Assembly: GCF_902506345.1 (NCBI RefSeq)
Contig: NZ_LR733413.1
Coordinates: 2,381,893 to 2,445,892 of the forward strand
DNA: 64,000 bases
Direction of reading: 5' to 3'
DNA from: Flavobacterium sp. 9R
GTDB taxonomy: Bacteria > Bacteroidota > Bacteroidia > Flavobacteriales > Flavobacteriaceae
The translations under genes and the position numbers were made by a program. The notes beneath the pieces are model-generated. The model did not search any database, was not told the origin of the DNA, and saw nothing but the letters and a program-made list of their open reading frames with translations. Within the stretch, counting starts at the first letter, position 1, and the number at the start of each line of letters is the position of its first letter. Below, piece by piece: positions 8,618 to 16,259 of this stretch.

Positions 8618-10339
8618 TTATTTTTTTATAAATACTGTTTTACCATCTTTGATAGTTTCTATTACTTTTACATCCTTAATAGCCGTTTTATCTACTTTTA
8701 AAGGATTTTTGTCCAAAATCACCAAATCGGCTCTTTTGCCTGCTTTTAGGGAACCTTTAGAACTTATTTCGTCGTATTGATCAGCAACATTTATAGTCAT
8801 AGCTTGTAAAGCTTGGTAAGGTGTAACTCTTTGATCCAAACCAACATTGGCACCAGCGCGTGAAATACGATTAACGGCACTCCAAAGCATAAACATTTGA
8901 TCGAGAGGAGCCACCACAAAATCGGTATGATTGGTAGGTTTCAAGCCTGCAGCTATGGCATCACGCATTGGGCTTATGTATTGTGCTTGGTTAAATCCAC
9001 GATTTTTTAAATGAGCTTCATAAAAATAATACGTGTGTAATGTATAGAATGAAGGACGAACTTTATATTGAACAAACTTTGGTATTTGATCTTTACGCAT
9101 AAATTGAGTATGTATCGTCGTAACATTCCAAGGTTTGTTATAATCTCCTGCTCGAGCAAATTCATATGCTTTCAAAAAAGCATCAATTGAACCGTCGCCA
9201 TTGCAATGCAAAATTAAAGGGACATTCATATCGTACACTTTTTTCACCATTTTGTTTATCATATCTTGTGGAAATGTCAATTCGCCTTTCCAATTTTTCT
9301 CTCCTCCTGGACCACCTGTTAAATATGGAGTTGTAAAGTAGGCCGTTCTTCCTTGTGGTGAACCATCAGTGGTAATTTTTACACCCCCAATTTTAAAACC
9401 TTTATTATACTTAGTCCATTCAGTCAAAGGAATGACCTTCAAAATATTATCTACATCTGTAATAAAAGGATAAGCTACCACATCAATAATGTTTGCCCCT
9501 GCCTCTGAAGCTCTTTTCATAGTTTCGATTTGCGGCAAATGAGAAGCTCCTTCGTGAGCGGTAGTTATACCAGCCTCAGCATAAAGCATCTGCCCTGCTT
9601 TGGTCCATTCAATTTCTTGTTCTGCAGTCATTGGCTCAGCTTTTTCCATCACTGGCAAAAAAGCGGTCTCCATTATCAAACCATAAGGCTCTTGTGTACC
9701 AGGTTTTCGAACAATTACTCCTCCTGGGGGTGTTTTAGTATTTGCATCGATACCATATTTTTTTAGCGCAAGGCTATTCATCACGGCTCCGTGCATCGAA
9801 ACGTGGTCGATACGAACAGGATTATCTGGAAAAGCTTTATCTAAATCATCACGATTTAAAAGTACCCCGTTAGGCATTACGTTGTCGTCATATCCATAAC
9901 CCATAATCATTTCTCCCTTAGGAATATTTCTTTCAGCAGCATATTGTTTTAATGTTGCAATAATACTAGGTACATCCTTAGCGGGACCCGATGGCGGTGC
10001 GTATAATTTGCATTGATTGGCCACCAAAAGAGAATTTATGTAATGACTGTGTGCGTCTAAAAAACCGGGCAGCAAAGTTTTCCCTTCCAAATCTTTCATA
10101 ACATGTCCTTCACCAGCTTGTTTCATCGCTTCGTCTTCGCTTCCAACGAAGGCTATTTTGCCATCTTTAACAACCAAAGCCTCTGCATAAGTAGGCTTAT
10201 CGCCTTCCATAGTGATGATATCTCCGTTGTAATACACCTCTGCAACTCCTTGGTTGCTTGACTGGGTAGCTTTTTCCTCTTTTTTGCAAGCTAGCAAAAG
10301 CATCGCTATAGCAAAAACTGTAATAATAGATTTCTTCAT
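8618..10339 (-). CDS. Amidohydrolase family 3 lipoprotein (tandem paralogue)
   Basis: The frame is open to 10396, but the ATG at 10339 gives a clean lipoprotein signal (MKKSIITVFAIAMLLLAC, Cys18), so I place the start there (573 residues). Motifs: YYNGDIITMEGD, VVKDGKIAFVGS, metal-binding GFLDAHSHY (H97, H99), ITTAHEGA, LILHCNGDGSID, TIHTQFM, NHTDFVVAP and the tail GKRADLVILDKNPLKVD. It is a close paralogue of 6863-8593 and a more distant one of 2440-4185. Both lipoproteins probably act at the membrane surface. Confidence 0.87.
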   Translation of the reverse strand: MKKSIITVFAIAMLLLACKKEEKATQSSNQGVAEVYYNGDIITMEGDKPTYAEALVVKDGKIAFVGSEDEAMKQAGEGHVMKDLEGKTLLPGFLDAHSHYINSLLVANQCKLYAPPSGPAKDVPSIIATLKQYAAERNIPKGEMIMGYGYDDNVMPNGVLLNRDDLDKAFPDNPVRIDHVSMHGAVMNSLALKKYGIDANTKTPPGGVIVRKPGTQEPYGLIMETAFLPVMEKAEPMTAEQEIEWTKAGQMLYAEAGITTAHEGASHLPQIETMKRASEAGANIIDVVAYPFITDVDNILKVIPLTEWTKYNKGFKIGGVKITTDGSPQGRTAYFTTPYLTGGPGGEKNWKGELTFPQDMINKMVKKVYDMNVPLILHCNGDGSIDAFLKAYEFARAGDYNKPWNVTTIHTQFMRKDQIPKFVQYKVRPSFYTLHTYYFYEAHLKNRGFNQAQYISPMRDAIAAGLKPTNHTDFVVAPLDQMFMLWSAVNRISRAGANVGLDQRVTPYQALQAMTINVADQYDEISSKGSLKAGKRADLVILDKNPLKVDKTAIKDVKVIETIKDGKTVFIKK

Positions 10340-10440
10340 TGGCTTTGTTTTTTTAGGTTGTTTATTTGTTTTGATACATAATCTGCACAAAATCAACGAT
10401 TAACATATAAATATAAAAAAAATAATTCAAATAAAAACAA

Positions 10441-10477
10441 AAACACCTTACTTCAACAAATTAGAAATAAGGTGTTT
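10441..10477 (-). terminator. Hairpin with T-rich tail, minus strand
   Basis: The stem aaacacctta (10441-10450) pairs with taaggtgttt (10468-10477). On the minus strand it is followed by a T-rich run. It lies just after the M28 remnant and probably ends transcripts coming from 12002. Confidence 0.6.
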
Positions 10478-10484
10478 AAATAAT

Positions 10485-10661
10485 CTTTACACAAATCATC
10501 TTTTGCTACAGCCAATACAACTGTCACGGGAAACACTAACTCTATGGGGAAATTTTATTGTTCTTTTATTTTTTTCGACCGACAACAGTATGGCTGAGTA
10601 CAAAAGGTATTGGCATTATCCACTTTTCCTTAGGTTTAATATTGAACAATGGATTTTGGAT
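10485..10661 (-). pseudogene. 3' remnant of an M28 peptidase gene
   Basis: Read on the minus strand, this gives NPLFNIKPKEKWIMPIPF, VLSHTVVGRKK and a stop, then in another frame FPIELVFPVTVVLAVAKDDL. The intact peptidase at 12151-14523 ends NPMFNIKPRDNWMMPTPF, VLNDAVVIRKK ... IPKELVIPVTDSLVVAKDSL. The match covers about the last 60 codons and is broken by an in-frame stop and a frameshift. Similarity begins right at the stop codon of the upstream amidohydrolase (10662). It is a decayed second copy of the peptidase 3' end. Confidence 0.82.
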
Positions 10662-12002
10662 TTATTTAACCAAAGTATTTTTATAAACGATTCCGTCTTT
10701 CATAATAATTTTAAAATTAGTATCGGGATTGGCAATTAAATCAATGTTCTCTAGGGGATTACCGTCAACCAAAATTAAATCGGCATAACTACCTTCTGAA
10801 ATTTCGCCTAATTTCCCTTTTTGATAGGGGCTTCTTTTTCCACTCAAAGCCAATAATTCGGCATTTGTAGAAGTGGCCATTTTTAATATTTCAAAAGGGG
10901 TATACCAACGTTTCATTTTTGCCAATTGCTTCCCTTGTTTTTGTGCCAATCCAGCATCAAATAAGCAATCGGTTCCCCAAGCTACTTTCACATTAAATTT
11001 CTTTGCCATTTTATAAGCATTGTCAGTTCCTGCGGTCATTTCTAATTGTTTGGCTCTATTGGCACTTCCGTTGGGAAAAGGAATAGCATCCTCATCATCC
11101 AAAAAAGGTTGAAGACACCACCAAATTCCTTTTTCTGCCATAAATTTTGCAGTCGCTTCGTCCGCAAGATTCCCGTGTTCAATGCATTTTACTCCAGCGT
11201 TTATAGCACTTTTGATTGCCAAAGGGGTATAGGCGTGAACGGTAACATACGTTCCCCAATTCTCGGCGGCCAATACGGCGGCCCTAAATTCAGCTTCGGT
11301 ATATTGAGTTACGTCCAAGGGGTCATAATCAGAGGCAACTCCACCACCAGCCATTAATTTTAGTTGGGTTGCACCTTGTCGAAGCTGTTCGCGAGTTCGC
11401 ATCAATACTTGGTCAGCTCCATCTGCAATTGCGACCATTCCAGTTCTTTCAAAATAAGATAATTCTCCAATTTTTCGAGGTACATCGGTAGGCAAACCAA
11501 AATCGCCGTGGCCCCCTGTTTGCGAGATAATAGCACCACTCGAAAAAACCCTTGGACCCACAACAAGTCCATCTTGAATGGCTTTATGCAAAGGAAGTGA
11601 GGAACCACCAACGTCTCTAACGGTTGTAAAACCACGCAACAGTTGTTTTTCAGCAGCTTTAGCAGCAAATAAATTGATATACGCCACATCTGAGAGTAGC
11701 GCTTTCATTTGCGGCATTGACTCAAACATTAAATGTGAGTGTGCATCAATAAGACCCGGCATCAAAAATTTACCTTGTCCATCTATAATTTGGGTTGTAC
11801 CACTTCGGTCGGTTACAATTGGATTCGTCGAGATGGTTTTAATCAAATTGTCTTCGATTAGCACATTCCCTTTTACGGTTTTGCTGTCTTTTCCATTAAA
11901 AATTTGAACATTGTTAATGAGAATTTTTGTTGGTGTTGTTTGAGCGATTGCAATCGTACTTACAAAAAGTACTAGTGCCAAAATAGTTTTTAATATTTTC
12001 AT
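10662..12002 (-). CDS. Exported imidazolonepropionase-like amidohydrolase
   Basis: 446 residues from the ATG at 12002, chosen because it opens a signal peptide (MKILKTILALVLFVSTIAIAQ); an in-frame ATG 24 bp upstream is less suitable. Motifs of the imidazolonepropionase/Xaa-Pro-dipeptidase-like amidohydrolases: NGKDSKTVKGNVLIED, metal motif PGLIDAHSHLMFES, FTTVRDVGG, KLMAGGG, VTVHAYTPLAIKSAI, CIEHGNLAD, WGTDCLFDAG and the tail GSYADLILVDGNPLENI. Relatives include secreted enzymes that cut dipeptides or similar amides. It sits 148 bp downstream of the M28 peptidase, so both may serve peptide breakdown. This subfamily differs from the three family-3 amidohydrolases nearby. Confidence 0.85.
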   Translation of the reverse strand: MKILKTILALVLFVSTIAIAQTTPTKILINNVQIFNGKDSKTVKGNVLIEDNLIKTISTNPIVTDRSGTTQIIDGQGKFLMPGLIDAHSHLMFESMPQMKALLSDVAYINLFAAKAAEKQLLRGFTTVRDVGGSSLPLHKAIQDGLVVGPRVFSSGAIISQTGGHGDFGLPTDVPRKIGELSYFERTGMVAIADGADQVLMRTREQLRQGATQLKLMAGGGVASDYDPLDVTQYTEAEFRAAVLAAENWGTYVTVHAYTPLAIKSAINAGVKCIEHGNLADEATAKFMAEKGIWWCLQPFLDDEDAIPFPNGSANRAKQLEMTAGTDNAYKMAKKFNVKVAWGTDCLFDAGLAQKQGKQLAKMKRWYTPFEILKMATSTNAELLALSGKRSPYQKGKLGEISEGSYADLILVDGNPLENIDLIANPDTNFKIIMKDGIVYKNTLVK

Positions 12003-12150
12003 AATTTTTGATTTTTTGAAATTCAATTAATAAAATCTGTTAAAACGTAACTTAATTTTGACATTTGTTACAGCCTAACTAAAAGTTGCATCAAAATCAT
12101 TTGATTGTATTTTAAAACTCGGATATCTATTTCCTCTAAATATCAGGCTA

Positions 12151-14523
12151 CTATTTCCTCAAACTATCTTTTGCCACAACCAATGAATCCGTAACAGGAA
12201 TAACCAATTCTTTAGGGATAGCTTGTTGTCCTTTTCTAATTTTTTTACGAATGACTACAGCATCGTTGAGTACAAAAGGTGTCGGCATCATCCAATTGTC
12301 TCTTGGTTTGATGTTAAACATTGGATTTTGCAATAAATCAAAAGAAGATTCTAGCAATTCCATATCGATAACCGCTGATGCATTGATACTAAAATCGAGT
12401 ACCAAAGGCGCATTGTTAACCACGTAATAGCTCAATAGTTTTTTGCCTTTTCGTTCTAAGGTCGAACTGGTATCACCTAAATTTCTAGCACCATTGGCTC
12501 TAAAATTATAAAAAGTCATCGCTTCATTGGCAAAAATATCATAGCGGTTGACTTTTCGATTTGGTATAATTTTCAATTGAATGTATCGCAAATTGCCCGC
12601 AATACTGTCTTTTGTAAATAAGATTAAAGGCTTCTTTACACCCACAAAATCCGTTGTTGCTGCATAAGTAAAACCAGAATTATATTTGCTAAACAACGGC
12701 ATATCGTTAAGCGGTTTCGCGCTTTTAGGATTGGCACCCAAATAGGTTTTGGTCCAATCGTCAAGATTCACATCATACGTCACCCAAAAAGCTTGATTGG
12801 TATCTGCATTGTACAAGTACACCAAACTATTGGATTTTGCTTTTCCAATTTCGTAATCAGAATTAAAATGACCTTTGGCAAAAAACAACAACGATAACAC
12901 AAACAATCCCAAAGCCCATTTCCCTTTATGTAAAAATGCACCAAAAACAGGCAACAACAACGCGAAAGTAAGTACCGTTAGGATTGCGCTACCAAATAAG
13001 ATTTTTAATCCCAAACCAACGGGGAACATTTGAATGAATGGCGCCAAAAGTAATACTGCTGGAATGCCACAGATTAAGTTTAATACCCAATTTGATTTTT
13101 GCGTTAACACAAACGCCCCAAAAGCAATTAATCCAAAATAGACTGGGATAATCAAAAAACCAGCACCCGCGAGTGAATTAGCAATAAATCCGTTAATGAC
13201 CATCCAAACTAGCAATACCATTACATAATGGTTCATCGTCACTTTTTTGGCAGAAAACCAATGGTACATCAAGAAACAAATCGACAAACTCAACAGTACA
13301 AAAGCCGCTATATAATCGTGGCCATTATACGTAAATCCGTTGAGTAAATCGTTGTATTGCGGATAAGTCCAAAGCAATCCTTTCCAGCCAAAATACGTCA
13401 ATCCACCCGCGATACCCAAGGCACCCAAAAGCGGAATCAGACCTTTGAACAATTCTCTAAAAGTAAAAATGCGTTTGGCTTTGCCAATGAAAAGGAAAAA
13501 CACAAAAAACACTCCCGCAATAATCGTCATCGGTACTACCCAAGAAAACGGATAACTGATAAACGTAAACGGAATCGTAAAATACACCTCATCTTCAGTA
13601 GCTTGTACCACGTCCAAATTGGCATTCGAAAAATACGTCAACAAAGGCATTAAGTAACGACCTTGGTGTGCCAAAGTATTTTTGGCCAAATGCTGAGAAT
13701 CATCCTGCTGGGTGTGGTAATTATAATGGTCGTCGATAAACGCAAAATTCAATCCCTGAATGTTACCTTTCTCTCTAAAAACGGTTAAGTCCGTATCGTT
13801 AGGCAACATTTTGTAAATACTATACATCAACGAATTTGAAACGGGATAGGTCACGCCTGCTTTAGAAAATTCGTTCACCAAACCAGCATTCCCCTTGTTG
13901 GTTTCCATCAACATATAACTCGGTCCCGAAGAGCCGCGCGCTTCAAAATTGAGTGCCAAACCTACTTCTTTAGCCCAAGGATGTTGCGTCACGAACAAGG
14001 CAGCTCCGTTTAAACCCAATTCTTCGGCATCCGAAAAAACAATAATGATGTCGTTTTTATGCTGTTTTTTGGACTGCAAAAAAGCACGAACGCCTTCAAT
14101 AATTGTCGCTACTCCAGAAGCATCATCACTAGCTCCGTGCGAAAAAGAATGCGGCGCACTATCGTAATGCGAGAGCAACAACAACGCTTTTTTAGAATTC
14201 GTTCCCTTAATGCGCCCAATAATATTTTTAGACTGTACCAGATTTCCCCAATCGCTCATGGTGTAGCCTTCTTGCACTTGAGTAGCAATACCCATCGTTT
14301 TCAATTCTTGCACTAGCATTTGTGCGACCACATCATGGTTGGCAGAACCTACATAATGCGGTTCCCTCGTCATCTTTTCTACCATTTTGAAAGCCCGCTT
14401 GGTCGAAAAATTGGCTAGATTTTGTTCTTCATATTCTATGGTTTGCGGCATTTGCAAAAAGTAACCTGCTGCCAAAACGAGCAACAGCACAAAAACCGAA
14501 AGTAAAGAGGCGTATTTTTTCAT
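12151..14523 (-). CDS. Membrane-bound M28 family zinc peptidase
   Basis: A 790-residue protein. An N-terminal membrane anchor (residues about 5-23) is followed by an M28 aminopeptidase domain. Its metal ligands are visible: H119 and D121 in SHYDSAPHS, ASDDASG (D133), the catalytic glutamate pair in FSDAEELG (E167, E168), E194 in NFEARG, and a late His in DDHYNYHTQQDD. From about residue 315 to 560 there are eight or so hydrophobic helices, then a C-terminal soluble domain of about 200 residues. This layout resembles the vacuolar Pff1 type of M28 protein. It probably removes N-terminal residues from peptides on the periplasmic side. A decayed copy of its 3' end lies at 10485-10661. Confidence 0.88.
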   Translation of the reverse strand: MKKYASLLSVFVLLLVLAAGYFLQMPQTIEYEEQNLANFSTKRAFKMVEKMTREPHYVGSANHDVVAQMLVQELKTMGIATQVQEGYTMSDWGNLVQSKNIIGRIKGTNSKKALLLLSHYDSAPHSFSHGASDDASGVATIIEGVRAFLQSKKQHKNDIIIVFSDAEELGLNGAALFVTQHPWAKEVGLALNFEARGSSGPSYMLMETNKGNAGLVNEFSKAGVTYPVSNSLMYSIYKMLPNDTDLTVFREKGNIQGLNFAFIDDHYNYHTQQDDSQHLAKNTLAHQGRYLMPLLTYFSNANLDVVQATEDEVYFTIPFTFISYPFSWVVPMTIIAGVFFVFFLFIGKAKRIFTFRELFKGLIPLLGALGIAGGLTYFGWKGLLWTYPQYNDLLNGFTYNGHDYIAAFVLLSLSICFLMYHWFSAKKVTMNHYVMVLLVWMVINGFIANSLAGAGFLIIPVYFGLIAFGAFVLTQKSNWVLNLICGIPAVLLLAPFIQMFPVGLGLKILFGSAILTVLTFALLLPVFGAFLHKGKWALGLFVLSLLFFAKGHFNSDYEIGKAKSNSLVYLYNADTNQAFWVTYDVNLDDWTKTYLGANPKSAKPLNDMPLFSKYNSGFTYAATTDFVGVKKPLILFTKDSIAGNLRYIQLKIIPNRKVNRYDIFANEAMTFYNFRANGARNLGDTSSTLERKGKKLLSYYVVNNAPLVLDFSINASAVIDMELLESSFDLLQNPMFNIKPRDNWMMPTPFVLNDAVVIRKKIRKGQQAIPKELVIPVTDSLVVAKDSLRK

Positions 14524-14542
14524 AACATTGGGGATGTGGTAT

Positions 14543-14890
14543 TTAAATATCTTTTTTGACTAGCACATAATAGTCATTCTCTAAAATCATATAACCTTGG
14601 TCGTACAAAAAATAGTAGGTATTTCCTGTTTTGGTATTCAAAATCGAAGTAAAAAATTCAAAGTCAAAACCCTTGCTCATCAACTTGGCTCGAGTCGTTT
14701 TCGTTTTACCTTCTACATTCAATTCTGACAAAATTCGGTAATTTTTGCGCAACTTATTGTTAATATTCCGCATATAATTCGTACTATCCTTATTTATTTT
14801 ATTGTTGTAGGCATTTCGGCAGCTATCGCTACAAAATTTCTTGTCCTCGCGACCTACAATTTTTTCACCACATTCTAGGCAGGTTTTCAT
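14543..14890 (-). CDS. Small zinc-ribbon protein
   Basis: A 115-residue protein. The N-terminus has a treble-clef or zinc-ribbon pattern of four cysteines (C4, C7, C20, C24; CLECGEK and KFCSDSCRNAYNN). A basic helical stretch follows (NYMRNINNKLRKNYRIL). The C-terminal half (FTSILNTKTGNTYYFLYDQG, then YYVLVKK) looks like a small beta domain. Such proteins are common in Flavobacteriia and have no known job. It ends 19 bp before the M28 peptidase start and is probably its operon partner. Confidence 0.72.
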   Translation of the reverse strand: MKTCLECGEKIVGREDKKFCSDSCRNAYNNKINKDSTNYMRNINNKLRKNYRILSELNVEGKTKTTRAKLMSKGFDFEFFTSILNTKTGNTYYFLYDQGYMILENDYYVLVKKDI

Positions 14891-14946
14891 ACGCTATTTA
14901 TTTTATCAATTGACACTTTTTTATTCGAAGCCCAGCAAAAGGCTTT

Positions 14947-15050
14947 ATTGGTTATCATTGGTTCCTGCTGTCCTTCCTATCTTTTTTGCCCCGAGAAAAA
15001 TTGGGTCAAAAAAGGATATTCCCTCCCATCAGGGCTAGTTAGGGAACAGG
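14947..15050 (-). repeat. Dispersed repeat family 2, inverted copy
   Basis: The reverse complement reads ctaactagccctgatgggag, then atatccttttttgaccc, then cggggcaaaaaagatagga. It matches in order the plus-strand copy at 16126-16225 (CCCGATAGGAGCGGCATCC, CTTTTTTTCACC, CGGGGGAAAAAAGATATAG). The two copies are inverted relative to each other and lie on either side of the DUF559 repeat locus. Confidence 0.65.
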
Positions 15051-15061
15051 GTTTTGTGTTT

Positions 15062-15299
15062 GTTTTCTCATTTTACACACCCCTAACCCCTCTCGAGAGG
15101 GGAATTAAAATGTGCTTAATGATGTGTTTTGGGTATTATTCACTTTGATTCTCTCGCTTGACACACCCCTAACCCCTCTCGAGAGGGGAACTTAAATGTG
15201 CTAAATGATACGTTTTGGTTAGTATTCAAAATGTGTTTTAAACACTAAACGTTTTGCGTTCCTAGCTCCCCTCTTGAGAGGGGCTGGGGGTGTGTTTTT
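15062..15299. repeat. Palindromic repeat array 1 (copies A, B and inverted C)
   Basis: Three copies of an element built around a 16-bp palindrome. Copy A core 15087-15102 and copy B core 15173-15188 are both CCCCTCTCGAGAGGGG, 86 bp apart and in the same orientation. Each has acacacccctaa before the core and aatgtgctaaatga-like sequence after it. Copy C (core 15268-15283, CCCCTCTTGAGAGGGG) is inverted, with ctgggggtgtg after it. B plus C form an inverted pair about 140 bp long (15161-15299), and the same pair recurs at 15951-16091. The array touches the 3' end of the DUF559 gene. Confidence 0.88.
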
Positions 15300-15669
15300 C
15301 ATATTCTATGATATAATACTCAATAGCTCGCAAAACATTCTCCATATCTTTCAAAACTTGTTCATCTGTAAAACGTAAAACCGTAATCCCTAACTGATTC
15401 ATTCTTTTCTCTTTTACAGTGTCTTTATTATATACTTCTAAAAACTCGTGGGAATACCCATCGACTTCAATTCCTAACATCAACTCATAACAAAAAAAAT
15501 CTAAAATGTAACTATCTATAGGCTTTTGCCGATGAAAATCATAACCATACATCTGTTTTCCTTTCAGCTTTAACCAAAGAAAAATTTCTGTTTTAGTCGA
15601 ATCATTTCTTAATTGTCTAGCCAATTCTTTTAGCTTTGGATCGTATGGAATGATTTTTCGTTTGGCCAT
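15262..15669 (-). CDS. DUF559 protein, PD-(D/E)XK nuclease-like
   Basis: A 135-residue DUF559 protein. Visible features are the N-terminal LARQLRNDSTKTEIFLWLKLKGK, then YDFHRQKPIDSYILDFFC (D57) and GIEVDGYSH (E68, D70), then GITVLRFTDEQVL. D57 and E68-x-D70 fit the PD-(D/E)XK core shared with Vsr-like endonucleases; activity of DUF559 proteins is not established as far as I know. Most of the coding region is family-typical, but the last 11 residues (KHTPSPSQEGS) and the stop are encoded by inverted palindromic repeat C. The gene is the only one between two arrays of that repeat, which suggests a mobile or repeat-linked unit. Confidence 0.85.
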   Translation of the reverse strand: MAKRKIIPYDPKLKELARQLRNDSTKTEIFLWLKLKGKQMYGYDFHRQKPIDSYILDFFCYELMLGIEVDGYSHEFLEVYNKDTVKEKRMNQLGITVLRFTDEQVLKDMENVLRAIEYYIIEYEKHTPSPSQEGS

Positions 15670-15711
15670 TTCGTTATAATCTTAATAAATGAGGCGTTTG
15701 GTTGTATTGTT

Positions 15712-16091
15712 CATTTTTATTTTCTCACTCGACACACCCCTAACCCCTCTAACTCCTTATGATATTTATTTTGGAGTCGTTGAATCTTCGATTTCAAGAG
15801 GGGAATTCGAATGTGCTAAATGATATGTTTTTCGTTTCTATTCACTTTAGTTCTCTCGCTTAACACACCCCTAGCCCCTCGCGAGAGGGGAATTAAAATG
15901 TGCTAAATGATATGTTTTTCACTATTATTCACTTTGGTTCTCTCACTTGACACACCCCTAACCCCTCTCAAGAGGGGAATTCGACTGTGCAAAAAGAGAT
16001 ATTTTGGTTATTATTCAAAAATGTATTTTTAAACACTAATGGTTTTACGTTCCTAACTCCCCTCTTGAGAGGGGCTGGGGGTGTGTTTTTG
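15712..16091. repeat. Palindromic repeat array 2 (copies D, F, E and inverted H)
   Basis: Four copies of the same element. Copy F has its core at 15875-15890 (CCCCTCGCGAGAGGGG) and copy E at 15962-15977 (CCCCTCTCAAGAGGGG), 87 bp apart. Copy D starts at core base 15744 and is split by 44 extra bases (15751-15794) between cccctct and caagagggg, so D to F is 131 bp, that is 87 plus 44. Copy H (core 16059-16074) is inverted and ends in ctgggggtgtg. E plus H (15951-16091) repeat the layout of the B plus C pair of array 1. The array lies about 40 bp upstream of the DUF559 start. Confidence 0.88.
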
Positions 16092-16125
16092 TTTTTTACA
16101 AATTTTCCTTTTAAACCAAAAAAAT

Positions 16126-16225
16126 CCCCTTGTTACTCTCTAACCCCGATAGGAGCGGCATCCTTTTTTTCACCTTTCGGGGGAAAAAAGATATAGCGGA
16201 TAGCGGGACGATGCTTCCTGAAAAG
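16126..16225 (+). repeat. Dispersed repeat family 2, plus copy
   Basis: It reads ctctaaccccgataggagcg, gcatcctttttttcacc, a short GC hairpin (ctttcgggggaaaa), then agatatagcggatagcggga and gatgcttcctgaaaagcc. The same blocks occur at 38963-39056 and, in part, at 63973-64000; inverted copies are at 14947-15050 and 38599-38696. Confidence 0.75.
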
Positions 16226-16259
16226 CCTTTTGTGCCTGTTCCTAAATATTCCCCCTTCA

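Noticed and set aside
10503..10739. A 78-codon plus-strand frame between the amidohydrolases
   Set aside because: It is antisense to the M28 remnant and runs into the end of an intact amidohydrolase.
14841..15148. Two plus-strand frames of about 65 codons
   Set aside because: They run through the family-2 repeat and palindromic repeat A and resemble no protein.
15062..16091. CRISPR array
   Set aside because: Units are 86-87 bp with a palindromic core and similar sequence between cores; no unique spacers, no cas genes, and end copies are inverted.
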